From contig CAXIDF010000004.1 in the NCBI GenBank assembly GCA_964022665.1, positions 62,001 to 126,000 of the forward strand: a DNA stretch of 64,000 bases. Reading direction: 5' to 3'. Origin of the DNA: Haliea sp964022665 (GTDB lineage: Bacteria > Pseudomonadota > Gammaproteobacteria > Pseudomonadales > Halieaceae). Below the pieces are notes generated by a model, which made no database searches, was not told the origin of the DNA, and was given only the letters and a program-made list of their open reading frames with translations. Position numbers and translations under genes: made by a program. This document shows positions 26,952 through 35,943 of the stretch, piece after piece. Position 1 is the stretch's first letter. Each line of letters opens with the position of its first letter.

Positions 26952-27470
26952 TCAGGTCGCGCGGGTTGCAGGGTCGCTGTAGTCGACTGCAGCAATCACG
27001 TAGTGTTGTTCGCCGCCGGGGCTGTGCAGGCTGACCTCGTCATCCAGACGCTTCCCGAGCAGGCTGCGGGCCAGCGGAGAATCCATGCTCAGTTTGCCCG
27101 CGGCCAGGTCGAATTCATCGGGCCCCACGATGCGGTAGCAGCGTTCCGTGCCGGCCTCGTCCTCCAGCGTGACCCAGGCGCCGAAGAACACCTTTTCGGT
27201 GTCTCCGGGTATGCGGTCGACCACGTTGAGCTCCTCCAGCCGCTTGCTGAGAAAGCGCACCCGCGAGTCGATTTCGCGCAGCCGGCGTTTGCCGTAGATG
27301 TAATCCCCGTTTTCCGAGCGGTCGCCGTTTTTTGCCGCCTCGTGTACCACGTCAGTGACCTGCGGGCGTTCCACTTTCCACAGCTGGTGCAGCTCGGCGC
27401 GCAGCACTGCCTCCCCCTGCGGGGTGATATAGGGCGATCCCCGGCGGCGGGGTGGGCGATAGCGACTCAT
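26952..27470 (-). CDS. greB: Transcription elongation factor GreB
   Basis: A 172-residue Gre factor. The N-terminal coiled coil carries the acidic tip in KNGDRSENGDYIYGKRRLREID, which enters the RNA polymerase secondary channel and stimulates cleavage of backtracked RNA. The C-terminal FKBP-like domain has RIVGPDEFDLAAGKLSMDSPLARSLLGK. The basic N-terminus MSRYRPPRRRGSPYITPQG and the YGKRRLREIDSRVRFL signature separate GreB from GreA. Divergent from the M23 peptidase gene. Confidence 0.95.
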   Translation of the reverse strand: MSRYRPPRRRGSPYITPQGEAVLRAELHQLWKVERPQVTDVVHEAAKNGDRSENGDYIYGKRRLREIDSRVRFLSKRLEELNVVDRIPGDTEKVFFGAWVTLEDEAGTERCYRIVGPDEFDLAAGKLSMDSPLARSLLGKRLDDEVSLHSPGGEQHYVIAAVDYSDPATRAT

Positions 27471-27541
27471 GGTGCGTATTCTAACGGCGCGAGTTTCACT
27501 ACACTAGCGGGCAGTCCCTGTCTGCCAAGGAGAATCGAACG

Positions 27542-28372
27542 ATGAAAGCCTGCTTGCTTGCCGCCCTCATGGCCGTCGGAGCCCATTCCGCGTTTGCCGC
27601 GTGCCTGGACGTGCAGGGAAACCTGCAGCAGGGTGGCCTTATCTGGGGCCAGGCGGCGCCGGGTACGCCAGTGCTGCTCGACGGTGCCGCGCTGGACGTG
27701 CTGGACGACGGCACCTTCATCGCCGGCTTCAGCCGTGACGCCGATCCCAACGCGGTACTGCAGGTGGGTGACTGCCGGCAGGCACTGGCCATCGCCCCCC
27801 GGGAATACAATATCCAGCGGGTAGAGGGTGTACCCCAGCGCACGGTAACGCCGCCGCCGGAGCAGCTGGCGCGCATCGCCCGTGAACGGGAACTGGTGAA
27901 CGCGGCGAAGGCCCGGCAGCTGCGGCGCCCGGATCTACTGGCAGGCGTGCTGGCGGGCTTCCGCTGGCCTGTGGAGGGGCGTATTTCCGGTGTGTACGGC
28001 AGCCAGCGAGTGTACAACGGCCAGCCCGGCAGCCCGCATTACGGCGTGGACGTGGCCGTGCCCACCGGCACCATTGTGCGCGCCCCCGCGGCCGGGGTGG
28101 TGACCCTGGCCGAGCCGGACCTGTTTTACTCCGGCGGCACCATCATCCTCGACCACGGCTACCGGCTCTCCTCATCCTTCCTGCACCTGAGCAAAGTGCG
28201 GGTTGCGGTGGGTGACGCCATAGCCCCCGGTGACATCATCGGTGAGGTGGGAGCCACCGGCCGAGCCACCGGGCCGCACCTGGACTGGCGCATGTCCTGG
28301 CGCAGCGCGCGCATCGACCCGCAGCTGCTGGTGCCGCCGATGCGGCTGCCCCAGGCAGGGAGCACTCCCTAG
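27542..28372 (+). CDS. M23 family metallopeptidase (LytM domain), exported
   Basis: The 276-residue protein has a signal peptide (cleavage after AFA, residue ~19), an N-terminal beta-rich region and a C-terminal LytM domain: HYGVDVAVPTGTIVRAPAAGVV (zinc ligands H and D), then ILDHGYRLSSSFLHLSKVRV and GATGRATGPHLDWRMSW with the HxH-equivalent HLD. Likely a periplasmic peptidoglycan endopeptidase or an activator. The domain looks complete, so catalytic activity is plausible. AAGGAG 9 bases before the start. Confidence 0.9.
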   Translation: MKACLLAALMAVGAHSAFAACLDVQGNLQQGGLIWGQAAPGTPVLLDGAALDVLDDGTFIAGFSRDADPNAVLQVGDCRQALAIAPREYNIQRVEGVPQRTVTPPPEQLARIARERELVNAAKARQLRRPDLLAGVLAGFRWPVEGRISGVYGSQRVYNGQPGSPHYGVDVAVPTGTIVRAPAAGVVTLAEPDLFYSGGTIILDHGYRLSSSFLHLSKVRVAVGDAIAPGDIIGEVGATGRATGPHLDWRMSWRSARIDPQLLVPPMRLPQAGSTP

Positions 28373-28471
28373 CGGCACGCCCGGCCGGGCGCCTTTCGCC
28401 GGTAGCGCTGTTGCGGCGGATCTGCACCGCAGGGGTCAGGCCAACGGCATGTTATGGCTGGGAAAAATCCG

Positions 28472-28477
28472 TATAAT
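28472..28477 (+). promoter_or_regulatory. -10 box (TATAAT) before the Trm112-like gene
   Basis: A perfect TATAAT 30 bases upstream of the start codon at 28508. No good -35 hexamer stands 16-18 bases before it, so the promoter call rests on the -10 element alone. It could drive the Trm112-like, HIT and alaS genes. Confidence 0.4.
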
Positions 28478-28507
28478 GCAGGCCCTTTGCACTCCTCAGG
28501 ACCTGTC

Positions 28508-28693
28508 ATGATTGACGAGAAACTGCTGAGTATTCTGGTGTGTCCGGTCACCAAGGCCCCGCTGGAGTACGACAAGGAAAAAGACGAGCTGATTTGCAAG
28601 GCCAGTGGCCTGGCGTATCCCGTACGCGACGGCATTCCGGTCATGCTGGAAAGCGAAGCGCGCCAGCTCAGCGCTGACGAGAAACTGGGGTAA
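28508..28693 (+). CDS. Trm112 family protein (YcaR-like)
   Basis: A 61-residue protein: MIDEKLLSILVCPVTKAPLE, then LICKASGLAYPVRDGIPVML. The pattern C-P at residue 12 plus the GLAYPVRDGIPV box defines the UPF0434/Trm112 family. Only two cysteines remain, so full zinc-ribbon coordination is absent, as in many proteobacterial members. Eukaryotic and archaeal Trm112 activates methyltransferases; the bacterial role is unclear. Four bases separate it from the HIT gene. Confidence 0.9.
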   Translation: MIDEKLLSILVCPVTKAPLEYDKEKDELICKASGLAYPVRDGIPVMLESEARQLSADEKLG

Positions 28694-28696
28694 GGC

Positions 28697-29050
28697 ATGT
28701 CTGAGACGATATTCGGCAAGATTGTCAGTGGCGAGATTCCCGCGGAGTTGCTCTATGAAGACGAGCACTGCATCGCGATCAACGACATCAACCCGCAGGC
28801 GCCGGTACATGTACTGGTGATTCCGAAGAAGGGTATTCCCCGGCTGGTCGATGCGGCGGCTGACGATCAGGCGTTGCTCGGACACCTTATGCTCGCCGCC
28901 GGCAAAGTGGCGGAACAGTTGGGCGTGGCGGAGGCCTTCCGCCTTATCGTCAACAACGGTGCCGGCGCGGGCCAGACCGTATTCCACCTGCACCTGCATA
29001 TTCTGGCGGGCCGCGGGTTCGCTGAAGGACAGATGGCAGGGTTCCAATGA
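28697..29050 (+). CDS. HIT family nucleotide hydrolase (HinT-like)
   Basis: The 117-residue protein carries the histidine triad H97-L-H99-L-H101 at the end of NNGAGAGQTVFHLHLHILAG, plus IFGKIVSGEIPAELLYEDE at the N-terminus, diagnostic for HinT purine nucleoside phosphoramidases. Cytoplasmic. HinT hydrolyses adenylated lysine/amino-acid phosphoramidates, including products generated by aminoacyl-tRNA synthetases, which fits its coupling (4-base ATGA overlap) with alaS. Confidence 0.93.
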   Translation: MSETIFGKIVSGEIPAELLYEDEHCIAINDINPQAPVHVLVIPKKGIPRLVDAAADDQALLGHLMLAAGKVAEQLGVAEAFRLIVNNGAGAGQTVFHLHLHILAGRGFAEGQMAGFQ

Positions 29051-31656
29051 AAACAGGCGACATACGCGAAGCATTCCTGGCCTATTTCGAGGCGCAGGAC
29101 CACACGAGGGTGCCCAGCAGTTCACTGGTGCCGGGCAACGACCCCACGCTGCTGTTCACCAACGCGGGCATGAACCAGTTCAAGGATACGTTCCTGGGCA
29201 CGGAGCCGCGCTCCTATGTGCGCGCCACCAGCAGCCAGCGCTGCGTGCGGGCCGGCGGCAAGCACAACGACCTCGAAAACGTGGGCTACACCGCGCGCCA
29301 CCACACCTTCTTTGAGATGCTCGGCAACTTCAGCTTCGGTGACTACTTCAAGCGTGAGGCCATTCAGTTTGCCTGGCACTTTCTGACCGAGACCCTGGGC
29401 CTGCCCGCCGAGCGGTTGTGGGTGACCGTGCATGTGTCCGACGATGAAGCCGCCGACATCTGGCTGCAGGAGATGGGCGTCAGCGCCGAGCGCTTCTCGC
29501 GCCTGGATGAAGACAACTTCTGGCAGATGGGCGACACCGGCCCCTGCGGCCCCTGTTCGGAAATCTTCTACGACCATGGCCCGCACGTGCCCGGCGGCCC
29601 CCCCGGCAGCGAAGGCGACGATCTCGACCGCTATATCGAGATCTGGAACCTGGTGTTCATGCAGTTCAACCGCGATGCCAGCGGTGAACTGCACCCGCTG
29701 CCCAAGCCCTCGGTGGATACCGGCATGGGCCTGGAGCGCATTGCGGCGGTCAAGCAGGGCGTGCACAGCAACTATGAAATCGACCTGTTCCAGGCGCTGA
29801 TCCGCGCGGCGGCGAAGCTGCTGGACGTGTCGGATCTTGAGCACAATTCGCTGCGCGTGATTGCCGACCACATTCGCTCCTGTGCATTCCTGATTGTCGA
29901 CGGCGTGCTGCCAGGCAACGAGGGTCGCGGCTACGTGTTGCGCCGCATCATTCGCCGCGCCATCCGTCACGGCAACAAGCTGGGCGCCAGCGCGCCGTTT
30001 TTCCATCAGCTTGTGGCCACGCTGGCCACAGAGATGGGCGACGCCTATCCCGAGCTGGTGAAACTGCAGCCGCAGGTGGAAAAGGCACTGCTGGCCGAAG
30101 AGGAGCAGTTTGCCAAGACGCTGGATAACGGCCTGCAGATTCTGCAGGACGCGTTGGCGGGCATCAGCGGTGGCGCCATCCCCGGCGACGTCGTGTTCAA
30201 ACTGTATGACACCTACGGCTTCCCGGTTGACCTGACCAACGACATCGCCCGCGAGCGCGGCCTGGAGTTGGATATGGCCGGCTATGAAGAAGCGATGGCG
30301 GCACAGCGCAGCCGTTCCCAGGAAGGCGGCAGTTTCAAGGTGGATTACAACGCGGTGCTCACGCTGGAAGGCAGCACCGAGTTCACCGGCTACGACAGCG
30401 TGGAAGGCGAGGGCAGGGTGACCGCGCTGCTGTGCGACGGTGCCGCCGTCGATGCCCTGCAGGCCGATCAGCAGGGCGTTGTGGTGCTCGATTGCACGCC
30501 GTTCTACGGCGAGTCCGGCGGTCAGGCGGGCGATACCGGCTATCTGCAGGCCGATGGCGTGCGGCTTGAAGTCACCGATACCACCAAGGCGCAAAGCCAG
30601 CACCTGCATCATGTGACGGTGCTGCAAGGCAGCGTCAAGGTGGGTGACCGCCTGCAGGCCAGTGTGGACGCCAGCGTGCGCCAGCGCACACGCCTCAACC
30701 ACTCGGCAACGCACCTCATGCACGCGGCGCTGCGCCGTGTGCTGGGCGAGCACGTCACACAGAAAGGCTCGCTGGTGGATTCCGAGCGCCTGCGCTTCGA
30801 CTTCTCCCACTTCGAGGCGGTCACGCCTGCGGAACTGACCGAAATCGCCGCGCAGGTGAACGCGCAGATCCGCGCCAACACCCCGGTCTCCACCCGACTC
30901 ATGTCCATGGATGCGGCCATCGAAGCCGGCGCCATGGCGCTGTTCGGCGAAAAGTATGGCGATGAAGTGCGCGTGTTGAGCATGGGTGAGGCGGACTACT
31001 CGGTGGAACTCTGCGGTGGCACCCACGTGGACCGTACTGGCGATATCGGTGTGTTTCGCATTCTGTCGGAATCCGGTATTGCCTCTGGCGTGCGCCGCAT
31101 TGAGGCGGTCACCGGTGCCGGTGCGCTGGAGGCCATCGCCCACACCGAGGCGCAGCTGGATGCCGTGTGTGAAGTGGTCAAAGCGGGGCGCGATGCCGTG
31201 GCAGCCCGAGTCGGCGCCCTGCGCAACGAGAACCGCGAGCTGGAAAAGGAACTGGCACGGCTGAAACAGAAGCTCGCCACCTCCGCCGGCGGTGACCTGA
31301 CCGCGCAGGCGGTTGACGTGGGCGGTATCAAGGTGCTGGCGGCCAATGTGGAAGGCGCCGATGCCAAGTCACTGCGCGACACGCTCGACCAGGTCAAGAA
31401 CAAGCTGGGCAGCGCCGTGGTGCTGCTCGCGGCGGTGGATGGCGACAAAGTGGCCTTGGCCGCCGGTGTGAGCAAAGACCTGACCGACCGCGTCAGCGCC
31501 GGCAACCTGATGCGCGAATTCGCCGGGCGTCTGGGCGGCAAGGGCGGCGGTCGTCCGGACATGGCCCAGGGCGGCGGCAGCGATATAGCCGGCCTGCCGG
31601 CGGCACTGGGTGCGGTAGCGGACTGGGTGGCAGACGCACTGACCCAGAACGCCTGA
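29047..31656 (+). CDS. alaS: Alanyl-tRNA synthetase
   Basis: Complete at 869 residues. Class II catalytic core at the N-terminus (FLAYFEAQDHTRVPSSSLVP, DPTLLFTNAGMNQFKDTFLG, TARHHTFFEMLGNFSFGDYF). The editing domain has HSATHLMHAALR and the zinc-type C-x-x-x-H at ELCGGTHVDRTGDIG. The C-terminal C-Ala domain ends in a GGKGGGRPDMAQGGG motif. Charges tRNA-Ala. Coupled to the HIT gene upstream and followed after one base by lysC, the conserved gammaproteobacterial order. Confidence 0.99.
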   Translation: MKTGDIREAFLAYFEAQDHTRVPSSSLVPGNDPTLLFTNAGMNQFKDTFLGTEPRSYVRATSSQRCVRAGGKHNDLENVGYTARHHTFFEMLGNFSFGDYFKREAIQFAWHFLTETLGLPAERLWVTVHVSDDEAADIWLQEMGVSAERFSRLDEDNFWQMGDTGPCGPCSEIFYDHGPHVPGGPPGSEGDDLDRYIEIWNLVFMQFNRDASGELHPLPKPSVDTGMGLERIAAVKQGVHSNYEIDLFQALIRAAAKLLDVSDLEHNSLRVIADHIRSCAFLIVDGVLPGNEGRGYVLRRIIRRAIRHGNKLGASAPFFHQLVATLATEMGDAYPELVKLQPQVEKALLAEEEQFAKTLDNGLQILQDALAGISGGAIPGDVVFKLYDTYGFPVDLTNDIARERGLELDMAGYEEAMAAQRSRSQEGGSFKVDYNAVLTLEGSTEFTGYDSVEGEGRVTALLCDGAAVDALQADQQGVVVLDCTPFYGESGGQAGDTGYLQADGVRLEVTDTTKAQSQHLHHVTVLQGSVKVGDRLQASVDASVRQRTRLNHSATHLMHAALRRVLGEHVTQKGSLVDSERLRFDFSHFEAVTPAELTEIAAQVNAQIRANTPVSTRLMSMDAAIEAGAMALFGEKYGDEVRVLSMGEADYSVELCGGTHVDRTGDIGVFRILSESGIASGVRRIEAVTGAGALEAIAHTEAQLDAVCEVVKAGRDAVAARVGALRNENRELEKELARLKQKLATSAGGDLTAQAVDVGGIKVLAANVEGADAKSLRDTLDQVKNKLGSAVVLLAAVDGDKVALAAGVSKDLTDRVSAGNLMREFAGRLGGKGGGRPDMAQGGGSDIAGLPAALGAVADWVADALTQNA

Positions 31657-31657
31657 T

Positions 31658-32899
31658 ATGGGTTTGATTGTCCAGAAGTTCGGCGGCACGTCCGTCGGCA
31701 GCGTCGAGCGTATTGCCCAGGTAGCGGATAAAGTCGCGCGCTTTCGCAGCGACGGCCATCAGGTGGTGGTTGTGGTTTCGGCCATGAGCGGCGAAACCAA
31801 CCGGCTGCTGGGCCTGGCGCACGAGCTGCAGGAGCCGCCTCTGGCACGGGAACTGGACGTGCTGCTGGCCACCGGCGAACAGGTGACCACCGCGCTGCTG
31901 AGCATGGCGCTCAATCAGCGTGGCGTGGCCGCCAAATCCTATACCGGCAGCCAGGTGCGCATTCTTACCGATGATGCACACACCAAGGCGCGTATTCGCG
32001 ATATCGATGACAGCCGCCTGCAGGCCGACCTCGCCGCGGGCTTTGTGCTTGTGGTGGCCGGTTTTCAGGGCGTGGACGAGCAGGGCAATATCACCACCCT
32101 GGGCCGCGGCGGTTCCGACACCACGGCAGTCGCTCTGGCGGCGGCGCTGAAGGCCGACGAGTGCCAGATCTACACCGATGTGGATGGCGTGTACACCACC
32201 GACCCCCGTGTGGTGGATGATGCACGCAGGCTGGACCGCATCACCTTTGAGGAAATGCTGGAAATGGCCAGCATGGGCTCCAAGGTGTTGCAGATTCGCT
32301 CGGTGGAATTCGCCGGCAAATACAAAGTGCCACTGCGGGTGCTGCACAGCTTCAAGGAAGGCCCCGGTACCCTGATAACCCTGGAGGACGCGTCCGTGAT
32401 GGAAACGCCGACAATCGCCGGCATCGCCTTCAATCGCGATGAGGCCAAGCTCACTATTCTGGGTGTGCCGGATATGCCCGGTGTGGCCTATCGTATATTG
32501 GGGCCGATTGGCGATGCCAATATCGAGGTGGACGTGATTCTGCAGAACGTGGCGGAAGACAACAGCACCGACCTCACCTTCACTGTGGGCCGTGCGGACC
32601 TGCTGCGGGCGCAGGCTGTTCTGGAGCAGGTGGCGGCAGAACTCAATGCTCGTGAGGTGCGCGTGGACAGCCGCATCGCCAAGGTGTCGATTGTTGGCGT
32701 GGGCATGCGCTCGCACGCGGGGGTCGCCAGCACCATGTTCCGTGCGCTCTCGGAAATGGGCATCAACATCCAGATGATCACGACATCCGAAATCAAGATT
32801 TCGGTGATCATCGAGGAGAAATTCATGGAATTGGCGGTGCGCGCGCTGCACACCGCCTTTGAGCTCGACCAGGCACCTGCCGGCGATATTGCAAACTGA
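31658..32899 (+). CDS. lysC: Aspartate kinase (lysine-sensitive type)
   Basis: The 413-residue protein starts MGLIVQKFGGTSVGSVERIA, with the kinase core SGETNRLL, TTLGRGGSDTTAVALAAAL and DGVYTTDPRVV. Two C-terminal ACT domains follow (ITGVAF-type IAGIAFNRDEAKLTILGVPD and SIVGVGMRSHAGVASTMF), which bind lysine/threonine for feedback inhibition. It phosphorylates aspartate, the first step to lysine, threonine, methionine and diaminopimelate. The ACT-domain length matches the alpha-type enzyme of Pseudomonas and its relatives. Confidence 0.97.
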   Translation: MGLIVQKFGGTSVGSVERIAQVADKVARFRSDGHQVVVVVSAMSGETNRLLGLAHELQEPPLARELDVLLATGEQVTTALLSMALNQRGVAAKSYTGSQVRILTDDAHTKARIRDIDDSRLQADLAAGFVLVVAGFQGVDEQGNITTLGRGGSDTTAVALAAALKADECQIYTDVDGVYTTDPRVVDDARRLDRITFEEMLEMASMGSKVLQIRSVEFAGKYKVPLRVLHSFKEGPGTLITLEDASVMETPTIAGIAFNRDEAKLTILGVPDMPGVAYRILGPIGDANIEVDVILQNVAEDNSTDLTFTVGRADLLRAQAVLEQVAAELNAREVRVDSRIAKVSIVGVGMRSHAGVASTMFRALSEMGINIQMITTSEIKISVIIEEKFMELAVRALHTAFELDQAPAGDIAN

Positions 32900-32993
32900 T
32901 ACAAACCGGCAGTTGCGTTTTCGACATTCTCGGCTAACACTAAGTATTCAGCAGCGCATGGTTAGCGCCGCCCGCAGTGCGTTAGCGGGCGCC

Positions 32994-33005
32994 AGGAGGC
33001 AAGGA
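32994..33005 (+). promoter_or_regulatory. Candidate CsrA-binding leader: hairpin plus two GGA motifs at the csrA start
   Basis: A stem (CGCCCGC with GCGGGCG, roughly 32968-32991) is followed by AGGA at 32994 and AAGGA at 33001, the latter being the csrA Shine-Dalgarno. CsrA binds A(N)GGA motifs, often overlapping the ribosome binding site, so autoregulation is plausible. Inferred only from the motif positions. Confidence 0.45.
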
Positions 33006-33008
33006 GTT

Positions 33009-33209
33009 ATGCTCATACTGACCCGCCGGGTGGGTGAATCACTGATGGTTGGCGATGACATCACGATCACCGTGTTGGGCGTCAAGGGCAATCAGGTGCG
33101 CATCGGGGTAAGCGCCCCGAAAGATGTCGCAGTCCACCGCGAAGAAATCTACAATCGTATTCAGGAGGGTGATGTGGAAGCTGCCCCGGAGGACGATTCC
33201 CGGGACTAA
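33009..33209 (+). CDS. csrA: Carbon storage regulator CsrA
   Basis: A 66-residue RNA-binding protein: MLILTRRVGESLMVGDDITI, then GNQVRIGVSAPKDVAVHREEIYNRIQ. The conserved L4, R6/R7 and R44-region residues that bind GGA loops are present. The acidic tail (EAAPEDDSRD) is slightly longer than in E. coli. Acts post-transcriptionally on carbon metabolism, motility and biofilm. AAGGAG is 4 bases upstream of the start. Follows lysC by about 110 bases. Confidence 0.98.
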   Translation: MLILTRRVGESLMVGDDITITVLGVKGNQVRIGVSAPKDVAVHREEIYNRIQEGDVEAAPEDDSRD

Positions 33210-33248
33210 CCCGCACCCCGTGTTCCCGTGCACAGGAGTGCTGTCCCC

Positions 33249-35624
33249 ATGTCGCGTTTTTCCCGTCCGTTAGCCGCGCTGGCTTTGTGTTTTGTCGCCG
33301 GCTGCCAGAGCCCGGACCCCCAACCTGCGGGCGCAGACAGCACCCAGCCACCCTCAGCGTCACGCTATGATGTGGAAATTATCCGCAGCAGCTTTGGCGT
33401 GCCGCATATCACCGCCGGTGACTTCGCCAGCCTGGGTTACGGTGAGGGTTACGCCGCCGCGGAAGATCACATCTGTAATATCGGTCACTCATTGCTCACC
33501 GCACGCGGTGAACTGGCCCGCTACCTGGGCGCCGGGGCCGACAATGCCAACGTGGCCAGCGACGCCGTCGTCGCGGCGCTGGGTATACAGTCCCAGGCCG
33601 TGGCCGCGCTCTCCCGTCAGGACAGTGACAACCGTGCCTGGCTGCGCGGCTATGCCGATGGCTACAACCGCTACCTGGCCGAACACCCGCAACAGGGCGT
33701 AGGGTCCTGGTGTGACGGTGCTGCCTGGTTGCAGCCCATTGCCGATACCGACCTGATGGCGCGGATGGTGCTGGTGGCGCAAACGGTGCCAAGAATGGCT
33801 GATGCGCTGATGGCCGCGCAGCCTCCGGGGGATACCCCCATGGCGGCGCACCCCGTCAGCGATCGGCGCCTGGCTGGGGCTGCGGACGCCGCGAGCTTGC
33901 AGGGCATGGGGTCCAATGCCTGGGCTTTCGGCAAGGAGCGCACGGCAAATGGTCGAGGCCTGCTGCTGGGAAACCCGCACTACCCCTGGTATGGCGATAA
34001 TCGCTTCTGGGAAAAACACCTGACCATTCCCGGCCAGCTGGACGTTTATGGCGGGCATCTGCTGGGTGCCCCCGGGGTTGCCATTGGTTTTAATCGCGCT
34101 GTGGCCTGGAGCCATACGGTGTCCGCCAGCCAGCGGCTGGTGTTCTACAAACTGGAGCTGGTGCCCGGCAAGCCCACCGTCTATCGCTATGATGGCGAAG
34201 AGCGCGCCATGCGCGAGGTAACGGTGTCGGTCCCGGTAGTGCAGGCCGACGGCAGCCTGCAGGCGCAAAACTACACCCTGTATTTCAGCCACTATGGCCC
34301 GGTGCTGACCCTGCCCGGTATGCCCTGGACCGCCAGCACGGCTTTCACTGTGCGCGACGCCAACGCCGATAACAGCCACCTGCTTGCGCAGTGGCGCGAC
34401 ATGAACCTGGCGACCAGCATGGACAGCTTCATTGACGCGCACCGGCGCTGGAACGCCATGCCGTGGGTGAACACCATCGCCGCGAGTGCAGACGGCCGCG
34501 CTGTGTACCTGGATAACTCCACCGTGGGGCGACTGAGCGACGAGGCGGTGGCCCTGTGGCGCCGGCAGTTGATCGACGACCCGCTCACGGCCAACGTGTA
34601 TGAGAAAAAAGGTTTTGTCCTGCTCAACGGCAGTGACAGCCGCTACGAGTGGGTAGAGAATGGCGCCGCGTCGCTGGCCGGCACCGAGCCCTTCGAGCGC
34701 CGGCCGCTGCTGGAGCGCGCAGACTACGTGTTCAACGCCAACGACAGCTACTGGCTGACCAATGCCAGTGCGCCCCTCACCGGGTATTCGCCGCTGTACG
34801 GGCCTGAGGCCAGCGCGCGCAGCCTGCGCACCCGCATGAACGTGCAGTTGATCGAAGAGGGTGAATTCACGATCGAGCGCATGCAAAGCCTGCTCTTCGA
34901 GAACGAGAGCCTGGCGGCGCTGTTACTGGTGCCGCCGTTGTTGCAGGCCTGTGAGGATGCAGTCGACCTGGCGGATGCCTGCGCCGCCCTGCGAGGCTTC
35001 AACGGTCGGTTCGACCTGGATAGCAAGGGTGCAGTGCTGTTCCGCGAATGGCTGGCGGCCTACGCCTATGAGGATGGCATGCGCCAGGGAGATCTGTTCG
35101 CGGTGCCCTTCGATGCCGCTGCGCCGCTCACCACACCGCATACATTGGCTGACGGCGAACTGGCATTGCAAAAACTTGCACATGCCGCGGCGGTGCTGGC
35201 CTCCGCGGGCTACGCCCTGGATGCACCCCTGCGCGAGGCCCAGTTTGCCTACCGCGGCGAGCGCGGCATTCCCATCCACGGCGGCAACCGTTACGAAGGC
35301 GTGGCAAACCTGATGGTGTCGGATATACCCGAGCATCCCGTTGCCATGCTTAGCCCCACGCGGATTGACGGCAGCGAATTGCTCACCGACGCCGGCTACC
35401 CCGTTGTTCACGGCAGCAGTTTTGTACTGACCGTCGGCTACGAAGACGACGGCCCCGTCGCCGAGGCCCTGCTGACCTATAGCCAGTCAGGTGACCCCGC
35501 TTCACCGCACTTCACGGACCAGACCGAGCTCTACCGTGACAAGCAGTTTCGAGCGGTGCGCTTTCAACGCGAAGACGTAGAGGCCGATGTGCAGTCGCGA
35601 AACACGCTGACGGCACCCAGATAG
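33249..35624 (+). CDS. Penicillin acylase family (S45 Ntn hydrolase) lipoprotein
   Basis: A 791-residue precursor with lipobox FVAGC (Cys19). Members are made as one chain and self-cleave; the expected beta-chain nucleophile is Ser222 in QGMGSNAWAFGKERTANGRG, followed by LLGNPHYPW. Typical features include FGVPHITAGDFASLGYGEGYAAAEDH near the alpha-chain N-terminus and VAIGFNRAVAWSHTVSA. Relatives hydrolyse N-acyl-homoserine lactones or other amides, so quorum quenching or acyl-amide scavenging is possible. ATG 33249 is chosen because the upstream GTG cannot provide a lipoprotein leader. It stands between csrA and tRNA-Ser, which are adjacent in many relatives. Confidence 0.9.
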   Translation: MSRFSRPLAALALCFVAGCQSPDPQPAGADSTQPPSASRYDVEIIRSSFGVPHITAGDFASLGYGEGYAAAEDHICNIGHSLLTARGELARYLGAGADNANVASDAVVAALGIQSQAVAALSRQDSDNRAWLRGYADGYNRYLAEHPQQGVGSWCDGAAWLQPIADTDLMARMVLVAQTVPRMADALMAAQPPGDTPMAAHPVSDRRLAGAADAASLQGMGSNAWAFGKERTANGRGLLLGNPHYPWYGDNRFWEKHLTIPGQLDVYGGHLLGAPGVAIGFNRAVAWSHTVSASQRLVFYKLELVPGKPTVYRYDGEERAMREVTVSVPVVQADGSLQAQNYTLYFSHYGPVLTLPGMPWTASTAFTVRDANADNSHLLAQWRDMNLATSMDSFIDAHRRWNAMPWVNTIAASADGRAVYLDNSTVGRLSDEAVALWRRQLIDDPLTANVYEKKGFVLLNGSDSRYEWVENGAASLAGTEPFERRPLLERADYVFNANDSYWLTNASAPLTGYSPLYGPEASARSLRTRMNVQLIEEGEFTIERMQSLLFENESLAALLLVPPLLQACEDAVDLADACAALRGFNGRFDLDSKGAVLFREWLAAYAYEDGMRQGDLFAVPFDAAAPLTTPHTLADGELALQKLAHAAAVLASAGYALDAPLREAQFAYRGERGIPIHGGNRYEGVANLMVSDIPEHPVAMLSPTRIDGSELLTDAGYPVVHGSSFVLTVGYEDDGPVAEALLTYSQSGDPASPHFTDQTELYRDKQFRAVRFQREDVEADVQSRNTLTAPR

Positions 35625-35648
35625 TGGTCGCGATAGGTCAGCAGGCCT

Positions 35649-35675
35649 TTGAATTTACAGTCAGTGTGGTATGAT
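35649..35675 (+). promoter_or_regulatory. Probable tRNA-Ser promoter
   Basis: TTGAAT (35649-35654) and TATGAT (35670-35675) with a 15-base spacer, followed by a GC-rich discriminator GCGCGCC. GC-rich discriminators are usual for stringently controlled stable-RNA promoters. The short spacer lowers confidence. Confidence 0.4.
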
Positions 35676-35732
35676 GCGCGCCGTTCCTGAGGGGCAGCCA
35701 ACGTGCAGCAATCACCCGGGAGCGGTCTGTAC

Positions 35733-35822
35733 GGAGAGGTGGCCGAGTGGCTGAAGGCGCGCCCCTGCTAAGGGCGTATAGGGTAAAACCTATCGAGGGT
35801 TCGAATCCCTCTCTCTCCGCCA
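35733..35822 (+). tRNA. tRNA-Ser (anticodon GCU)
   Basis: A 90-base cloverleaf beginning GGAGAGGTGGCCGAGTGGCT and ending in an encoded CCA. The anticodon loop CTGCTAA gives GCU, reading AGC/AGU serine codons. The long variable arm (ATAGGGTAAAACCTAT region) is typical of a class II tRNA, and GGTTCGAATCC is the T-arm. Acceptor pairs GGAGAGG with TCTCTCC (one G-U). Confidence 0.97.
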
Positions 35823-35943
35823 CTTTCCCGAAAACCAACGTTGATTAGCCGTCCCTACCCAATGGCTCCAGCCACCTAACGGGGCGCTGGCTGATATTCG
35901 TGCTTTCTTCCCGGTTGCTCGTGTACGTCTCTCCCGTTCGAAA

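Noticed and set aside
29122..31143. Long antisense frame opposite alaS
   Set aside because: Shadow of a conserved housekeeping gene; no ribosome binding site or recognisable domain.
35638..35838. Minus-strand frame containing AEREGFEPS across the tRNA-Ser
   Set aside because: A well-known spurious protein made by translating the antisense of tRNA-Ser.
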